A stretch of DNA of 64,000 nt. It comes from Oceanobacillus iheyensis HTE831 (GTDB lineage Bacteria > Bacillota > Bacilli > Bacillales > Amphibacillaceae). The stretch's first letter is position 1. Every line of letters starts with the position of its first letter. The DNA is taken from assembly GCF_000011245.1 (NCBI RefSeq), contig NC_004193.1, positions 3,202,501 through 3,266,500 of the forward strand. The letters are read 5' to 3'. The notes below the pieces were generated by a model, which was not told where the DNA came from, ran no database searches, and worked only from the letters and a program-made list of their open reading frames with translations. Position numbers and translations under genes: made by a program. Positions 25,956-35,696 of this stretch are shown piece by piece.

Positions 25956-26402
25956 CACAACAGCTCCTCTCTCGTATAGTTTCCGTTTTGAATCATTCTG
26001 TTTTTTTGAAGGACAACGCATCGTGTTTTGTTATTATATCATAAATTCAATTTAGACATAAAATTCTGATTACATGTTTTTATTGATTTATTCTCGCTAC
26101 TCAAAAATGTAATCGCTACCATCATTAACACATTAACTTTTTTATTTTTTGAAATTTTTATCGTAAAATCGGTATTTTAATCTTGCAGACAGTTGCTTTT
26201 TTCTAAAAAGTATTTATTTATGTAACATTCGTCGCTAATAAAGTTCCCTCTAACAACAATAGTTCACTTATCAACAATTGATAGAAATTTGCTATTATTT
26301 CGTTATAATAATTACTTTCATAATACCAAACAAATAAGTAGACTCTAAAAGAAGAAACACTTATCATTGTTCTCATAACCTAGAAAGCAAGGAGGTTACT
26401 TG
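25956..26402. other. Divergent regulatory region between gltB and a flavin monooxygenase gene
   Basis: About 450 bases of AT-rich DNA carrying both promoters. A TATAAT at 26304-26309 is a plausible -10 for the plus-strand gene, although a good -35 at normal distance is not obvious. I looked for TnrA-type TGTNA-N7-TNACA sites and found none that fit. Confidence 0.4.
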
Positions 26403-27422
26403 ATGTTAACAAACGACAAACACAAAACATTTCAAGGTATACCGCTCTCTGTATTAGATTTAGCTCCTATTGTTCAAGGTTCTAATGCTAAACAAGCTTT
26501 TCAAGATAGCGTGCGTTTAGCCCAGCATGTAGAAAAGCTAGGATTTAATCGTTATTGGCTAGCAGAGCATCATAATATGCAAGGTATTGGCAGTTCAGCA
26601 ACCTCGGTTCTAATAGGCTATATAGCAAGCCATACGAATCATATGAGAATTGGATCTGGTGGAGTAATGTTGCCAAACCATGCTACGCTTGTGATTGCCG
26701 AGCAATTCGGAACATTAGAATCACTTTATCCAGGCAGAATTGACCTTGGATTAGGTAGAGCTCCCGGAAGCGATCAAGCTACCGCTTACGCATTAAGACG
26801 AACATTACATGCAGGTCCCGACGAGTTCCCTATGCAGGTAAATGAACTACAAGATTATTTTTCTAATGATCCTGTATCACAAGTAAAAGCAGTTCCTGGT
26901 CAAGGTTTGGATATTCCTATATGGCTACTAGGATCTAGTGACTTTAGTGCTCGATTAGCAGCTGAAAAAGGACTTCCTTTCTCGTTTGCTTCTCATTTCG
27001 CACCACAATACACCGTGCCAGCGATACAGTTATATAAACGAAATTTCCAACCTTCAAATATAATGGAAAAACCGTATGCGATGGTTGGAATAAATGTTAT
27101 TGCCGCAGATACCGATGAAGAAGCGGAATACTTAGCGAACTCTCATCGTATGCAGTTTCTAAATTTACGCAGAGGAAAAGAATCCAAACTTCAGCCACCT
27201 GTGGAAAATATGGACACCGTATGGACTCCAATGGAGAAAGCTGCAGTAGAAGAATCTCTTGATCCTCGTACAACCATAATTGGCAGTAAAGAAACAATCA
27301 AAAAAGGAATTGAAGCATTCCAAAAAGAAACAGACGCAGATGAGATGATAATTACCTCTCAAATTTATGATATGAAGGCTCGCCTTCGTTCGTATGAAAT
27401 TATTGGAGAGATTATGGATTAA
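26403..27422 (+). CDS. LLM class flavin-dependent oxidoreductase (luciferase-like)
   Basis: A 339-residue TIM-barrel protein of the bacterial luciferase-like monooxygenase family, in the MsnO8/YwcH-type branch. Typical segments are [18 protein letters not shown] near residues ~45-62, [41 protein letters not shown] at ~78-120, and the C-terminal [22 protein letters not shown]. These enzymes use FMNH2 supplied by a reductase and oxygen; the substrate is unknown. ATG 26403 follows AAGGAGG seven bases away; the TTG just before it is unlikely. Confidence 0.88.
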   Translation: MLTNDKHKTFQGIPLSVLDLAPIVQGSNAKQAFQDSVRLAQHVEKLGFNRYWLAEHHNMQGIGSSATSVLIGYIASHTNHMRIGSGGVMLPNHATLVIAEQFGTLESLYPGRIDLGLGRAPGSDQATAYALRRTLHAGPDEFPMQVNELQDYFSNDPVSQVKAVPGQGLDIPIWLLGSSDFSARLAAEKGLPFSFASHFAPQYTVPAIQLYKRNFQPSNIMEKPYAMVGINVIAADTDEEAEYLANSHRMQFLNLRRGKESKLQPPVENMDTVWTPMEKAAVEESLDPRTTIIGSKETIKKGIEAFQKETDADEMIITSQIYDMKARLRSYEIIGEIMD

Positions 27423-27431
27423 CATAAAAAT

Positions 27432-27484
27432 ATCCGAACCTAACAGCCTGGTATTTATGAGAAGCTGTGGTTCGGATTTTTTAT
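27432..27484 (+). terminator. Terminator of the flavin monooxygenase gene
   Basis: ATCCGAACC (27432-27440) and GGTTCGGAT (27469-27477) form the outer stem, with an inner CAGC/GCTG pairing, followed by TTTTTTAT. Confidence 0.85.
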
Positions 27485-27486
27485 AT

Positions 27487-27640
27487 TCACATGAATCAAT
27501 TTCATAATTTATATATTGGATATAAAACCTTAATGTAACGCTGTGTTTGATTGCCATTGCAGACAGACACTATCCTTGAAGTAGTCGCCGTCCTCCATGA
27601 CAATCAACGCCTTTCCTGATATCCATTTTAAATGAATTCA
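27487..27640. repeat. Dispersed palindromic repeat, internally deleted copy
   Basis: The left flank (GAATCAATTTCATAATTTAT) and core GTTTGATTGCCATTGCAGAC match the left arm of the element at 3726-3955. The right side AGTAGTCGCCGTCCTCCAT matches its right arm. The central ~85 bases of the other copy are missing. It lies between a terminator and the P450 gene. Confidence 0.65.
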
Positions 27641-27683
27641 GTTGATTCTTTCAAGAAGACATACATTCAGCTTGTTCTGTTTA

Positions 27684-28934
27684 TTATTCTTTAATCCGTA
27701 TATTTTGCAATCTGATTTTGCTACTTGGTTGAGCAGGGACTTGATTGAGCTTATAGTTCAAATCTTGATCAGGAACATCATAATCTAATCGTAACAAGTA
27801 TTCCAAGCTGATTCGCATCATTTGTGTTGTTATTCCCTCTCCTGCACATCGATGCCCAAACTCTAAGTCACCCGCCCCTTGCGGAATAAGTTTATAACGG
27901 TCTTTTTTATCTAAAAATTGAAACCGCTCAGGCACAAACTTTTCTGGTTCTTCCCATGTATCTTGATGGTGATTAGACCCATACAAATCTAGCAAGACAA
28001 GTCTGTTTTTAGGAAAATAGATATCTTTCCATATAAAACTTTCTCGTGCCTTAGCCACTACAAAAGGAACTGCAGGATAAAATCTCTTTACTTCCTGTAT
28101 GAACCAATCAACATACTGTGAGTCTTTATGAAGCCTGTGCTTTACCTGTTTATTTTCTAGTATAGCTAATTGGCTAAAACAAGCATATCTCGTAATCGCA
28201 ACAAACGGTCGTATTATATTTATTACTTCCTCAGCGGCATTTGGTATAGATAGTAATTTCCCGTTAGAATCTTCATACCAAGCGATTTGATATAGTGGAG
28301 ATTTCTCTTTTGGGTGAATTCTACCCGTTCGTACCTGTCTAATAATGTAAGATATCCATTTAAGCGCACGCTTTTTTGCTTGATTTCCCTGGAAATAATT
28401 TGTTCCTTTGTTCGTAAAAGCCGTCAGCATTGAACGAATATCTTTTGTACGTAATGAAACATTCTTTGCGTACAAAGGAATGCCAATCCAGTTACAAACA
28501 GTAATGGTGAATAATTGTTCCAATTCATCTAACAATACTATCTCATCTTTTTGTTTCCATTGTTCTATAGCAATTTCCCATTGATTCTTGCTAATTTGTT
28601 CAAGTTGGATTTGCTGTTCATCATTCAATACATTTAACAGCATTTGTTTTCGTTTATGATGTTGACCATCATCCAAATGAAATACACTGTTCTTTCCAAT
28701 AATTACACTTGCTGCCTTCTTGGGAAGTGCACCATAACGAATAAAACGAGATGAATCGTAAAATAATTCAGCAGCCTCCGGTCCACGCATTGCAATGCAT
28801 TTTTTTCCGAGTATCTTTGTTTCAATAATATCTGAATTAAATTGATTCATACGATTGGAAAGAAATAAATAACCTTCATTCATCCATGCAATTGTATGAT
28901 CAAGACCTTCTTCTTTCGGTAATGGTTTTACCAT
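27684..28934 (-). CDS. CYP152-type cytochrome P450, fatty-acid peroxygenase
   Basis: A 416-residue P450. The heme-cysteine loop is EFGHRCAGEGIT, cysteine near residue 361. The I-helix carries IIRPFVAITRY, with the Arg-Pro pair that replaces the acid-alcohol pair of normal P450s and binds the substrate carboxylate in CYP152 enzymes. FYPAVPFV (ExxR helix region VKRFYP) and LYGSNHHQDTWEEPEKFVPERF also fit. The family (B. subtilis CypC/YbdT) hydroxylates fatty acids with hydrogen peroxide and needs no reductase. The frame is open 23 codons further upstream; GGAGGAG before ATG 28934 gives the family's usual length. Confidence 0.9.
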   Translation of the reverse strand: MVKPLPKEEGLDHTIAWMNEGYLFLSNRMNQFNSDIIETKILGKKCIAMRGPEAAELFYDSSRFIRYGALPKKAASVIIGKNSVFHLDDGQHHKRKQMLLNVLNDEQQIQLEQISKNQWEIAIEQWKQKDEIVLLDELEQLFTITVCNWIGIPLYAKNVSLRTKDIRSMLTAFTNKGTNYFQGNQAKKRALKWISYIIRQVRTGRIHPKEKSPLYQIAWYEDSNGKLLSIPNAAEEVINIIRPFVAITRYACFSQLAILENKQVKHRLHKDSQYVDWFIQEVKRFYPAVPFVVAKARESFIWKDIYFPKNRLVLLDLYGSNHHQDTWEEPEKFVPERFQFLDKKDRYKLIPQGAGDLEFGHRCAGEGITTQMMRISLEYLLRLDYDVPDQDLNYKLNQVPAQPSSKIRLQNIRIKE

Positions 28935-29031
28935 GGCGACTCCTCCTACTATAAGTAGCATTCCCTTATCCAACATAATAAAACGAAAAAAAGAGCTCAT
29001 CAACGTTTAACGCTAATAAGCACTTTATATT

Positions 29032-29631
29032 TTATTTTGCAATGATCTTTTTAGTGATTTCAATTAATCTTTTTGTTTGTACAGAAACGGCAGGTTGAAT
29101 ATCTTTTGTGAAATTTCCATCCTGGTCCACCGTTGCACTTGCTCCATACGGATTCCCACCTGTGGTAAAAAGTACTGGATCAGAATATCCTGGAGGAATA
29201 ATAATCGCGCCCCAATGCATTAATGAAGTATAAAAGCTTAAAATACTTGCCTCTTGTCCACCATGTTCATTTTGAGCAGAGGACATTGCACTTACCGTCT
29301 TATTAACTAAAGCTCCTTTGGCCCAGAGGCCTCCCTGTGTATCTAAAAACTGTTTCATTTGTGAGGCATAACCACCAAACCGAGTAGCCGTGCTAAAAAG
29401 AATTGCATCTGCCCATTCAACATCATCTGAAGAAGCCACTGGTACATCCTTTGTTTCTTCTACATTCTTTTTCCATGCTGGATTAGATTCTATTGCTTCT
29501 TTAGGGGCTAACTCTTGAACTTTTCGAACTTTCACTTCAGCTCCTGCTTCTTTACCAGCTTCTTCTGCCCACTTAGCCATCTGATAATTCGTTCCAGTTG
29601 CACTATAATATATAATCGCTAGTTTTACCAT
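29032..29631 (-). CDS. NAD(P)H:quinone oxidoreductase, WrbA family
   Basis: A 199-residue flavodoxin-fold protein. The FMN loop YYSATGTNYQMAKW is at residues ~7-20, and the WrbA-type segments FSTATRFGGYASQMKQFLDTQGGLW (~78-102) and SAQNEHGGQEASILSF (~115-130) are clear. The family reduces quinones by two electrons with NAD(P)H, limiting redox cycling. Two adjacent ATGs exist; GGGAG suits the second. It is upstream of the P450 gene on the same strand, separated by ~100 bases, so both may respond to oxidative stress. That link is inferred. Confidence 0.9.
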   Translation of the reverse strand: MVKLAIIYYSATGTNYQMAKWAEEAGKEAGAEVKVRKVQELAPKEAIESNPAWKKNVEETKDVPVASSDDVEWADAILFSTATRFGGYASQMKQFLDTQGGLWAKGALVNKTVSAMSSAQNEHGGQEASILSFYTSLMHWGAIIIPPGYSDPVLFTTGGNPYGASATVDQDGNFTKDIQPAVSVQTKRLIEITKKIIAK

Positions 29632-29783
29632 CATATCTCCCTTTCACAATAAACCTTTTATCTTGTTTATTTTTCCCATCATATGATGAACTATTCGAAG
29701 AAAGGCATGTTAAATTAGCGTTAGTAGTTGTGAAGCGTTCATTTCGATTTAATGTGCAACAATTTATCCTTTTAAATCTACAT

Positions 29784-29817
29784 AAAAAACTCCAACCAAG
29801 TATGGATGGAGTTTTTC
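29784..29817 (-). terminator. Terminator of the mrp operon
   Basis: AAAAACTCCA (29785-29794) pairs with TGGAGTTTTT (29807-29816), directly downstream of mrpG on the minus strand, with a T tract. Confidence 0.85.
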
Positions 29818-30267
29818 TTATTCACGTTCTCTTTCTTGATCAGATTCTTTATTGTCTGTTTGTTCAACATCTTCTTCTGTTTTTTCTCTAGACTCCTGTA
29901 AATTTTCCTTTTCTTCCTTCGTTTCTTCTTGTACTTCTTTTATAACATCTCTTAATTCGTCCTCAATTGTCGTATCAGCCATTTTTACACTGGCACGATA
30001 TGCTGCTCTTGTTATTAAATGTCCAGCCACTGGAGCAGTTAAGAATACAAAAGCAATACCTAATAAAAGACGCACACTATAAAAGCCTTGTTCTGAAGCA
30101 AAGTAAATAAACGCGCCTAATAAAGTCATCAATACCGCTAATGTAGAACTTTTTGTACCTGCATGAGAGCGAGTATATACATCAGGGAAGCGAATTATTC
30201 CAATTGCACTAATGACCGCCATAATTGCTCCACCTAACATAAATAATGCTGCAACAAATTCAATCAT
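29818..30267 (-). CDS. mrpG: Na+/H+ antiporter subunit MrpG with long acidic tail
   Basis: A 149-residue subunit. Residues ~1-95 have the three membrane segments of MrpG, with GIIRFPDVYTRSHAGTKSSTL (~27-47) as signature. Residues ~105-149 form a hydrophilic Glu/Lys/Asp-rich tail, longer than the roughly 120-residue MrpG I recall from Bacillus. An upstream in-frame start is possible, but ATG 30267 overlaps the mrpF stop by 8 bases as ATGATTGA, a coupled start. It is part of the Mrp complex in the cytoplasmic membrane. Confidence 0.92.
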   Translation of the reverse strand: MIEFVAALFMLGGAIMAVISAIGIIRFPDVYTRSHAGTKSSTLAVLMTLLGAFIYFASEQGFYSVRLLLGIAFVFLTAPVAGHLITRAAYRASVKMADTTIEDELRDVIKEVQEETKEEKENLQESREKTEEDVEQTDNKESDQERERE

Positions 30268-30544
30268 TTCGTTTCCGGTCAATGATAACCCCCCTCTCAA
30301 TATATTTCGAGAAGGCAATCGTGCTTATAAAAGCGAGAATTGCAAGTATTAAAATAACCTCTAGATAAGCTTTTGTTCCCTGAAGTACAGATATAATTGC
30401 TATGGAAGATACAAGCATTACACCAATCATATCTAAAGCTACAACACGATCAGGTAGGCTAGGACCAATTATAATACGAAACGCACTTATTGCTATTCCA
30501 ACACCATATAGGGTAAGTGCTGCAATTAACATGCCTTGAATCAT
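30260..30544 (-). CDS. mrpF: Na+/H+ antiporter subunit MrpF
   Basis: A 94-residue hydrophobic protein with three membrane segments. GPSLPDRVVALDMIGV at residues ~28-43 is the MrpF signature, including the conserved Asp. The start ATG shares its first base with the mrpE stop codon (TAATG). All Mrp subunits are required for antiport. Confidence 0.93.
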   Translation of the reverse strand: MIQGMLIAALTLYGVGIAISAFRIIIGPSLPDRVVALDMIGVMLVSSIAIISVLQGTKAYLEVILILAILAFISTIAFSKYIERGVIIDRKRND

Positions 30545-31026
30545 TACCTAGTCACCCCCATAATCGCTTTTTCGAATTTATTCAGTGAGCGTAATAACAT
30601 ATCTTTTGATTCTTCTACATCCATTGCATGGATATAAAAGGCATCTCCTTCTTGTGTTACCTCAATGACTACAGAACCAGGAGTCAACATCAATAAAAGC
30701 GCTAAGGCAGTAATTTCCCAGTCACCACGAAGCACTGTTTCATATTTAAACAATCCCGGCTTTATTTTAATTTTCGGGCTTAAAATATGCCCTAATACTA
30801 ATTTCGTTGATAGAACTAATTCTCGAATGTAGATGAATATTAACTTAATCAAAGCAAAGAATCTAGCTAAGTAGAAACGTTCACCAAAAAATCGGTGCAT
30901 TAAAAATACAATGGCGATACCAACAAGATATCCTGCAACAAATGTTGTAAATCTTAATTCATCTTCATCGCTTATTAAGGTCCATAATACTGCAATAAAC
31001 ACATTTAATAAAAACTGGGCGGGCAT
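30544..31026 (-). CDS. mrpE: Na+/H+ antiporter subunit MrpE
   Basis: A 160-residue membrane protein with about three N-terminal segments. The C-terminal half holds RGDWEITALALLLMLTPGSVVIEV (TPGT-type motif), the MrpE signature. GGAGGTGG precedes ATG 31026. There is a 28-base gap from mrpD, the only real gap in the operon besides that at mrpC. Confidence 0.93.
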   Translation of the reverse strand: MPAQFLLNVFIAVLWTLISDEDELRFTTFVAGYLVGIAIVFLMHRFFGERFYLARFFALIKLIFIYIRELVLSTKLVLGHILSPKIKIKPGLFKYETVLRGDWEITALALLLMLTPGSVVIEVTQEGDAFYIHAMDVEESKDMLLRSLNKFEKAIMGVTR

Positions 31027-31054
31027 TTATAATCCACCTCCTCTAAGACAATTC

Positions 31055-32536
31055 TTAGTTATCATATAAAACCGCATCAATATAAATTTGTGGATTCGCT
31101 AAAACTTCCGCTGCATCTTTTACATAAACAGTTAAAGGTTCAACTCCGATACCAAGAATAAAAGATCCTGCTGCTAATATTATACATGGAATAATCCAGC
31201 CATTTTTCATTGGAATTTTATCTTCTTTACTTATAATCGTTTCTCCCCAAAAGCTAGTAAGGAATACACGCATTAATGAATATAGAACAAAAATACTCGA
31301 AATAAACGCTAAAGCGAGTAAAATATATGCCCCAGCCTCGACAGCTCCTTGGCCAACTAAGACTTTTCCAATAAAGCCACTTAAAGGCGGGATACCTGCT
31401 AATGCAAGTATAACAATGAAGAAAATCCAACCAAGTAAAGGATAATTTCGAATTAGTCCACTCATATAATCTATTCTTGTCTCCCCTGTAACAGCAATCA
31501 TCGTTCCTGCAAGTAAGAATAAGAGTGCTTTTACAATCATGTCATGGATTAAATAAAAGATGGAGCCTTCCATCGCAGTCGGTGTTGCAACAGCTAACCC
31601 TACCAATATAAAACCAACAGCAATAACAACATTGTATGAAGCGATTAAACGCACATCCTTGTATGCTACTGCTCCAATACTTCCAATTATTAACGTCAAT
31701 CCTGCCAATATGCCAATAATTGTATGCGTAATGTGTGGTTCATGATAAAACAGTAGCGTAAACACGCGAAACATCGCATATATTCCTACCTTCGTTAATA
31801 AAGCTCCAAATAAAGCAGCGATTGCAGTCGGTGGAACACTATAGGACCCCGGTAACCAGAAATATAATAATAATCCTGCTTTTAAAGCAAATACTGTCAG
31901 GAATACAATACTCACGACAGTAAGCATCGGCGACTGACCTTGTTCAGCTATTCGTACAGAAAGATGCGCAAAATTTAGTGTTCCTAATGCGCCATACGTA
32001 TAAGCAATCGCAATTAAAAAGAACCAAGACGATACAACATTTATAATGACATATTTAATCGATTCTCTAAGCTGTCCTTTACGACCGCCAAATGCAATTA
32101 ACACATAAGAGGCTAACAACATAATTTCAAAACACACATATAAATTAAATAGATCCCCTGTTAAGAAAGAACCGTTTACTCCTGCGACTAAAAAATTAAT
32201 AAAAGGGTAAAAGAACATCTGCTCATAAGACTTTTCTGTTGAAGAAAAAGCATAAACAAGACATATTGCAGCAACAATACTTGTAGTTAACACAAGTAGC
32301 GCAGAAAATGAATCAGCCACAAATAATATCCCAAATGGCGGCTCCCATCCGCCGAAATCTAGACGGAGAATTCCATTTTGTTGAATTTGATGTAAGATAT
32401 ATGCAGTGATTCCGATATTGGCAATCATCGCAGCTAAACTACTCCAACGTTGCAGTTTAATGTGATGACGGAAAAATATTAACAGAATTCCAACAAGTAT
32501 AGGGATCATCATAGGCATTGCAATAATATTATTCAT
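31055..32536 (-). CDS. mrpD: Na+/H+ antiporter subunit MrpD
   Basis: A 493-residue polytopic protein of the NuoN/NuoL antiporter-like family, about 14 membrane segments. The conserved Glu in YVCFEIMLLASYVL (residues ~130-143) and Lys in LKAGLLLYFWLPGSYSVPPT (~218-237) are present, the proton-path residues of this family. It overlaps mrpC by 8 bases. Confidence 0.95.
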   Translation of the reverse strand: MNNIIAMPMMIPILVGILLIFFRHHIKLQRWSSLAAMIANIGITAYILHQIQQNGILRLDFGGWEPPFGILFVADSFSALLVLTTSIVAAICLVYAFSSTEKSYEQMFFYPFINFLVAGVNGSFLTGDLFNLYVCFEIMLLASYVLIAFGGRKGQLRESIKYVIINVVSSWFFLIAIAYTYGALGTLNFAHLSVRIAEQGQSPMLTVVSIVFLTVFALKAGLLLYFWLPGSYSVPPTAIAALFGALLTKVGIYAMFRVFTLLFYHEPHITHTIIGILAGLTLIIGSIGAVAYKDVRLIASYNVVIAVGFILVGLAVATPTAMEGSIFYLIHDMIVKALLFLLAGTMIAVTGETRIDYMSGLIRNYPLLGWIFFIVILALAGIPPLSGFIGKVLVGQGAVEAGAYILLALAFISSIFVLYSLMRVFLTSFWGETIISKEDKIPMKNGWIIPCIILAAGSFILGIGVEPLTVYVKDAAEVLANPQIYIDAVLYDN

Positions 32537-32867
32537 TCCGATCCCCCCGTAACTGATCCAATTTGTCTGTTCCTGTTTCCTGGTACGTACGGTAAGCTAA
32601 TACTAAGGACACAGCTGTTACAGCAAAGCTAATCACGATAGAAGTTAAAATAAGTGCCTGAGGTAGTGCATCAACGGGATTAGCATCTCCTTCACCTATA
32701 ATTGGGACACTCCCATTTTTCAATCCACCCATTGTAATGATCAATAAGTGAGCAGCATGAGATAAAATAGCTGTTCCTAAGATTACTCTAATCAGACTTT
32801 TAGATAATATTAGATACGTAGCTGCCGTTACTAATATACCTGCTAGGATGGTTATTAATGTTTCCAT
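32529..32867 (-). CDS. mrpC: Na+/H+ antiporter subunit MrpC
   Basis: A 112-residue NuoK-like protein with three membrane segments. GTAILSHAAHLLIITMG (~31-47) and VDALPQALILTSIVISFAVTAV (~66-87) are typical of MrpC. The start lies two bases after the mrpB stop. Confidence 0.94.
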   Translation of the reverse strand: METLITILAGILVTAATYLILSKSLIRVILGTAILSHAAHLLIITMGGLKNGSVPIIGEGDANPVDALPQALILTSIVISFAVTAVSLVLAYRTYQETGTDKLDQLRGDRNE

Positions 32868-32869
32868 AG

Positions 32870-33292
32870 TTATACATCCTCACTAATACTTAAAATAATC
32901 GTAACTACGACACCCACAACAGCTAATGCAACACCAGCTTCAAATAACATCACTGTTGCAAGTTCCGTTTCACCAAAGAAAGGCAAATCAAAATAATCAA
33001 AAGTTTGACTTAGAAATTCCTCTCCAAAAAGAAGTGCTCCAAAACCTGTTCCAACCGATAGAAGCGCTCCAAACGCTGCTACCTTTTTAAAATCAAATGG
33101 TAGAGCAGTACGAATTGTTTCAATATCATAAACAATAAATAACAATACGAAAGCAGAAGCTAATACAAGCCCTCCAATGAAGCCACCTCCCGGACTATGA
33201 TGTCCAGAAAGAAACAAATAAACTGCAAGGGTGAGTATGATAAATGAAACAAGTTTTGCAACGGTACGAAGAATAACGTTATTTATCTTCAT
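32870..33292 (-). CDS. mrpB: Na+/H+ antiporter subunit MrpB
   Basis: A 140-residue protein with four membrane segments. The loop LSGHHSPGGGFIGGL (residues ~24-38) is the MrpB signature. GTG 33301 is in frame but lies against the ribosome site; ATG 33292, nine bases after AGGAGG, is preferred. It overlaps the end of mrpA by 14 bases. Confidence 0.93.
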   Translation of the reverse strand: MKINNVILRTVAKLVSFIILTLAVYLFLSGHHSPGGGFIGGLVLASAFVLLFIVYDIETIRTALPFDFKKVAAFGALLSVGTGFGALLFGEEFLSQTFDYFDLPFFGETELATVMLFEAGVALAVVGVVVTIILSISEDV

Positions 33293-35696
33293 ACTGCTCA
33301 CCCTCCTTATTGTTATTCTTTAATTTAATAAATATATAGACACCTAGCCCGGCAATAAGTAGGACTATTACCTCCAGCATCGTGTCTAATGCACGAAAAT
33401 CACCGAGAATAGCATTTACCATATTCTTTCCACCAGCAAGCTCATATGAGTCCTCGAAGAATTTCGAAATGGATTCAAATGTTTTTCCACTTTGGACCAT
33501 TAATGCAATGACTGTAAATACCACACCAACACAAATGGAAATGACCAAATTAGTACCTCGTGTTTTCTTCGGGGTATCTTCTTTCTTCCATTCAGGGAGA
33601 AAGTAGTACGCTGCTAAAAATAGAACAGTGGTAACAGATTCTACAATTGTTTGTGTTAGAGCTAAATCTGGTGCTCTAAATAATACAAAGAATATCGCTA
33701 CTCCAAACCCTAGAATACTATTTAACAGAATTGCAGTAAGTCGTGATTTCGCAAATAGGATTGCGATCGCCGCTGACATCATTGCTAGAGCAGTGATCAG
33801 CTCAAAATTAGAAATCGCAGCATTGGTAGGCAATTCAAATTGATATGCTTCGGTATAAATTAGGATTCCGCCTATAGCGATAATAAAGAATAAATAAATA
33901 TATACTAAATAGTCTCTTAAATTTTGTGTCATATACGCATTTGTGAATCCAGTCGATTTTTCCTCTACTTGATCTAACATAAAGCTATAGAATACATTAA
34001 ATGACCATTTTTGTGGAAATAGTTTATACACTCCTACCCAATACCTCTTAGTAAAGAATAATGCCAAACCAAAAAGCACCACTCCGATCGTCATAAATAA
34101 TTCAGGTTCAAAGCCATGCCATGCATATATAGACTCGCTTAGCTCTGCACCTTCAGCGGCAAGATTCGGAAATATCCCAGCCATTGCGGGTGTAATTAAA
34201 TTCTTTCCAATTATATTCGGGAAGAAGAAAATACCAATGACTAATAAAGCTAATATAATTGGTGAAACCAGCATCCCTGGTTTTGGTTCATGTGCAGGAT
34301 GTTCTAATTTTTCTTCTTGATATGGACCTAGGAAAGTCTTTATAACGAGTATCATGGAATACACAAACGTAAATACACTTGCAACCCAAGCAATTATCGG
34401 CAGCAGGATCCCCCAAGTTTCTAGAGCGAAAAATTCTGCTTCACTTATATTAACAACTGCCATGAAGAACATTTCTTTACTTAAAAAACCGTTTAATGGC
34501 GGTAAACCTGCCATAGACAAGCTTCCAATTAACGCAATAGAGAATGTAACAGGCATCAGAGTAATTAATCCACCAAGTCGACGTATATCTCGAGTCCCTA
34601 CACTATGGTCGACAATACCTACCACCATAAATAGAGCTCCTTTAAACGTAGAGTGATTTACGAGATGGAATAATGCAGCAAAAGAAGCACTTGTAAATGC
34701 AACCGATTCTGTGGAGTACCCTAAATTTAATGCGGCAGAACCAATACCAAACATACTCATAATCATCCCAAGCTGGCTAATTGTAGAATATGCGAGTAAT
34801 GCCTTCAAATCTGTCTGTCGAACTGCATTAAAAGAACCCCAAAACAGCGTGAATAACCCTACACCTGTTACCGCCCAGAACCAAATAGATTCTCCACCAA
34901 AAACAGGAGTAAATCGAGCAACAAGATAGATTCCTGCTTTTACCATTGTCGCTGAATGCAAATATGCACTAACCGGAGTAGGTGCTTCCATCGCATCAGG
35001 TAACCATATATGAAATGGGAATTGAGCAGATTTTGTAAATGCACCGACCAATACTAAAATCATCGCCGCAATAAACAGATAATGATTATTAAATAAATTA
35101 ACATTACCAATTACTTCCCGGATTGACCACGTGCCAGACATTTGACCAACCATAATGAATCCGACTAGCATGGCTATACCACCAGTAACGGTGATTAGTA
35201 ATGATTTTTTCGCCCCATCTCTCGACCGCTTCCGTTGGTACCAAAAAGCTATTAAAAGGAACGAAGATATACTTGTCAGTTCCCAAAATACATATAAAAC
35301 TAGCATGTTATCGGATGTTACCACTCCTAACATTGCCCCCATAAATAACATAAGGTATGTATAGAAGTGACCCAGTGATTCTTTGGATGAAAGGTAATAA
35401 ATCGAATATAGAATGACGAGTGCACCTACACCAGATATTAGTAGGGAAAAAGTCAAGCTTAATCCATCTAGATAAGATGTAATGTTAATTCCGTAAGACG
35501 GTATCCAATTTAAGGTGATGGTGATTACATCTCCATTAGCTATAGTAGGGATAAATTGAGAAAAATAAATAAATAAACCAGTAGATACGACTAATGCAAA
35601 CCAACCGACATGTATTCGCCGTACATATTTGTAAAGGAAAGGTATAATTGCTGCTGCAATAAAAGGAAAGATTATTGCAATAATCAATGTTGTCAA
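33279..35696 (-). CDS. mrpA: Na+/H+ antiporter subunit MrpA
   Basis: An 805-residue, roughly 20-segment membrane protein, the largest subunit of the multi-subunit Na+/H+ antiporter. The first ~500 residues are NuoL-like, with VLYVFWELTSISSFLLI (Glu) near ~132, AFTKSAQFPFHIWLPDAMEAPTPVSAYLHSATMVKAG-type segments near ~220-255, and ALFMVVGIVDH. The rest holds the MrpA C-terminal domain (ITALAMMSAAIAILFAKSRL, FFVLFRAPDLALTQTIVE). The start is probably TTG at 35696, seven bases after GGAGG; upstream codons would place the start before the ribosome site. This supports growth at high Na+ or alkaline pH. Confidence 0.95.
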   Translation of the reverse strand: MTTLIIAIIFPFIAAAIIPFLYKYVRRIHVGWFALVVSTGLFIYFSQFIPTIANGDVITITLNWIPSYGINITSYLDGLSLTFSLLISGVGALVILYSIYYLSSKESLGHFYTYLMLFMGAMLGVVTSDNMLVLYVFWELTSISSFLLIAFWYQRKRSRDGAKKSLLITVTGGIAMLVGFIMVGQMSGTWSIREVIGNVNLFNNHYLFIAAMILVLVGAFTKSAQFPFHIWLPDAMEAPTPVSAYLHSATMVKAGIYLVARFTPVFGGESIWFWAVTGVGLFTLFWGSFNAVRQTDLKALLAYSTISQLGMIMSMFGIGSAALNLGYSTESVAFTSASFAALFHLVNHSTFKGALFMVVGIVDHSVGTRDIRRLGGLITLMPVTFSIALIGSLSMAGLPPLNGFLSKEMFFMAVVNISEAEFFALETWGILLPIIAWVASVFTFVYSMILVIKTFLGPYQEEKLEHPAHEPKPGMLVSPIILALLVIGIFFFPNIIGKNLITPAMAGIFPNLAAEGAELSESIYAWHGFEPELFMTIGVVLFGLALFFTKRYWVGVYKLFPQKWSFNVFYSFMLDQVEEKSTGFTNAYMTQNLRDYLVYIYLFFIIAIGGILIYTEAYQFELPTNAAISNFELITALAMMSAAIAILFAKSRLTAILLNSILGFGVAIFFVLFRAPDLALTQTIVESVTTVLFLAAYYFLPEWKKEDTPKKTRGTNLVISICVGVVFTVIALMVQSGKTFESISKFFEDSYELAGGKNMVNAILGDFRALDTMLEVIVLLIAGLGVYIFIKLKNNNKEGEQYEDK

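Noticed and set aside
26022..26402. TnrA or GltC boxes ahead of the glutamate synthase genes
   Set aside because: TGTNA-like pieces occur but none has the correct second half at the correct spacing.
27165..27557. 130-codon minus-strand frame
   Set aside because: It is mostly antisense to the flavin monooxygenase gene and crosses its terminator.
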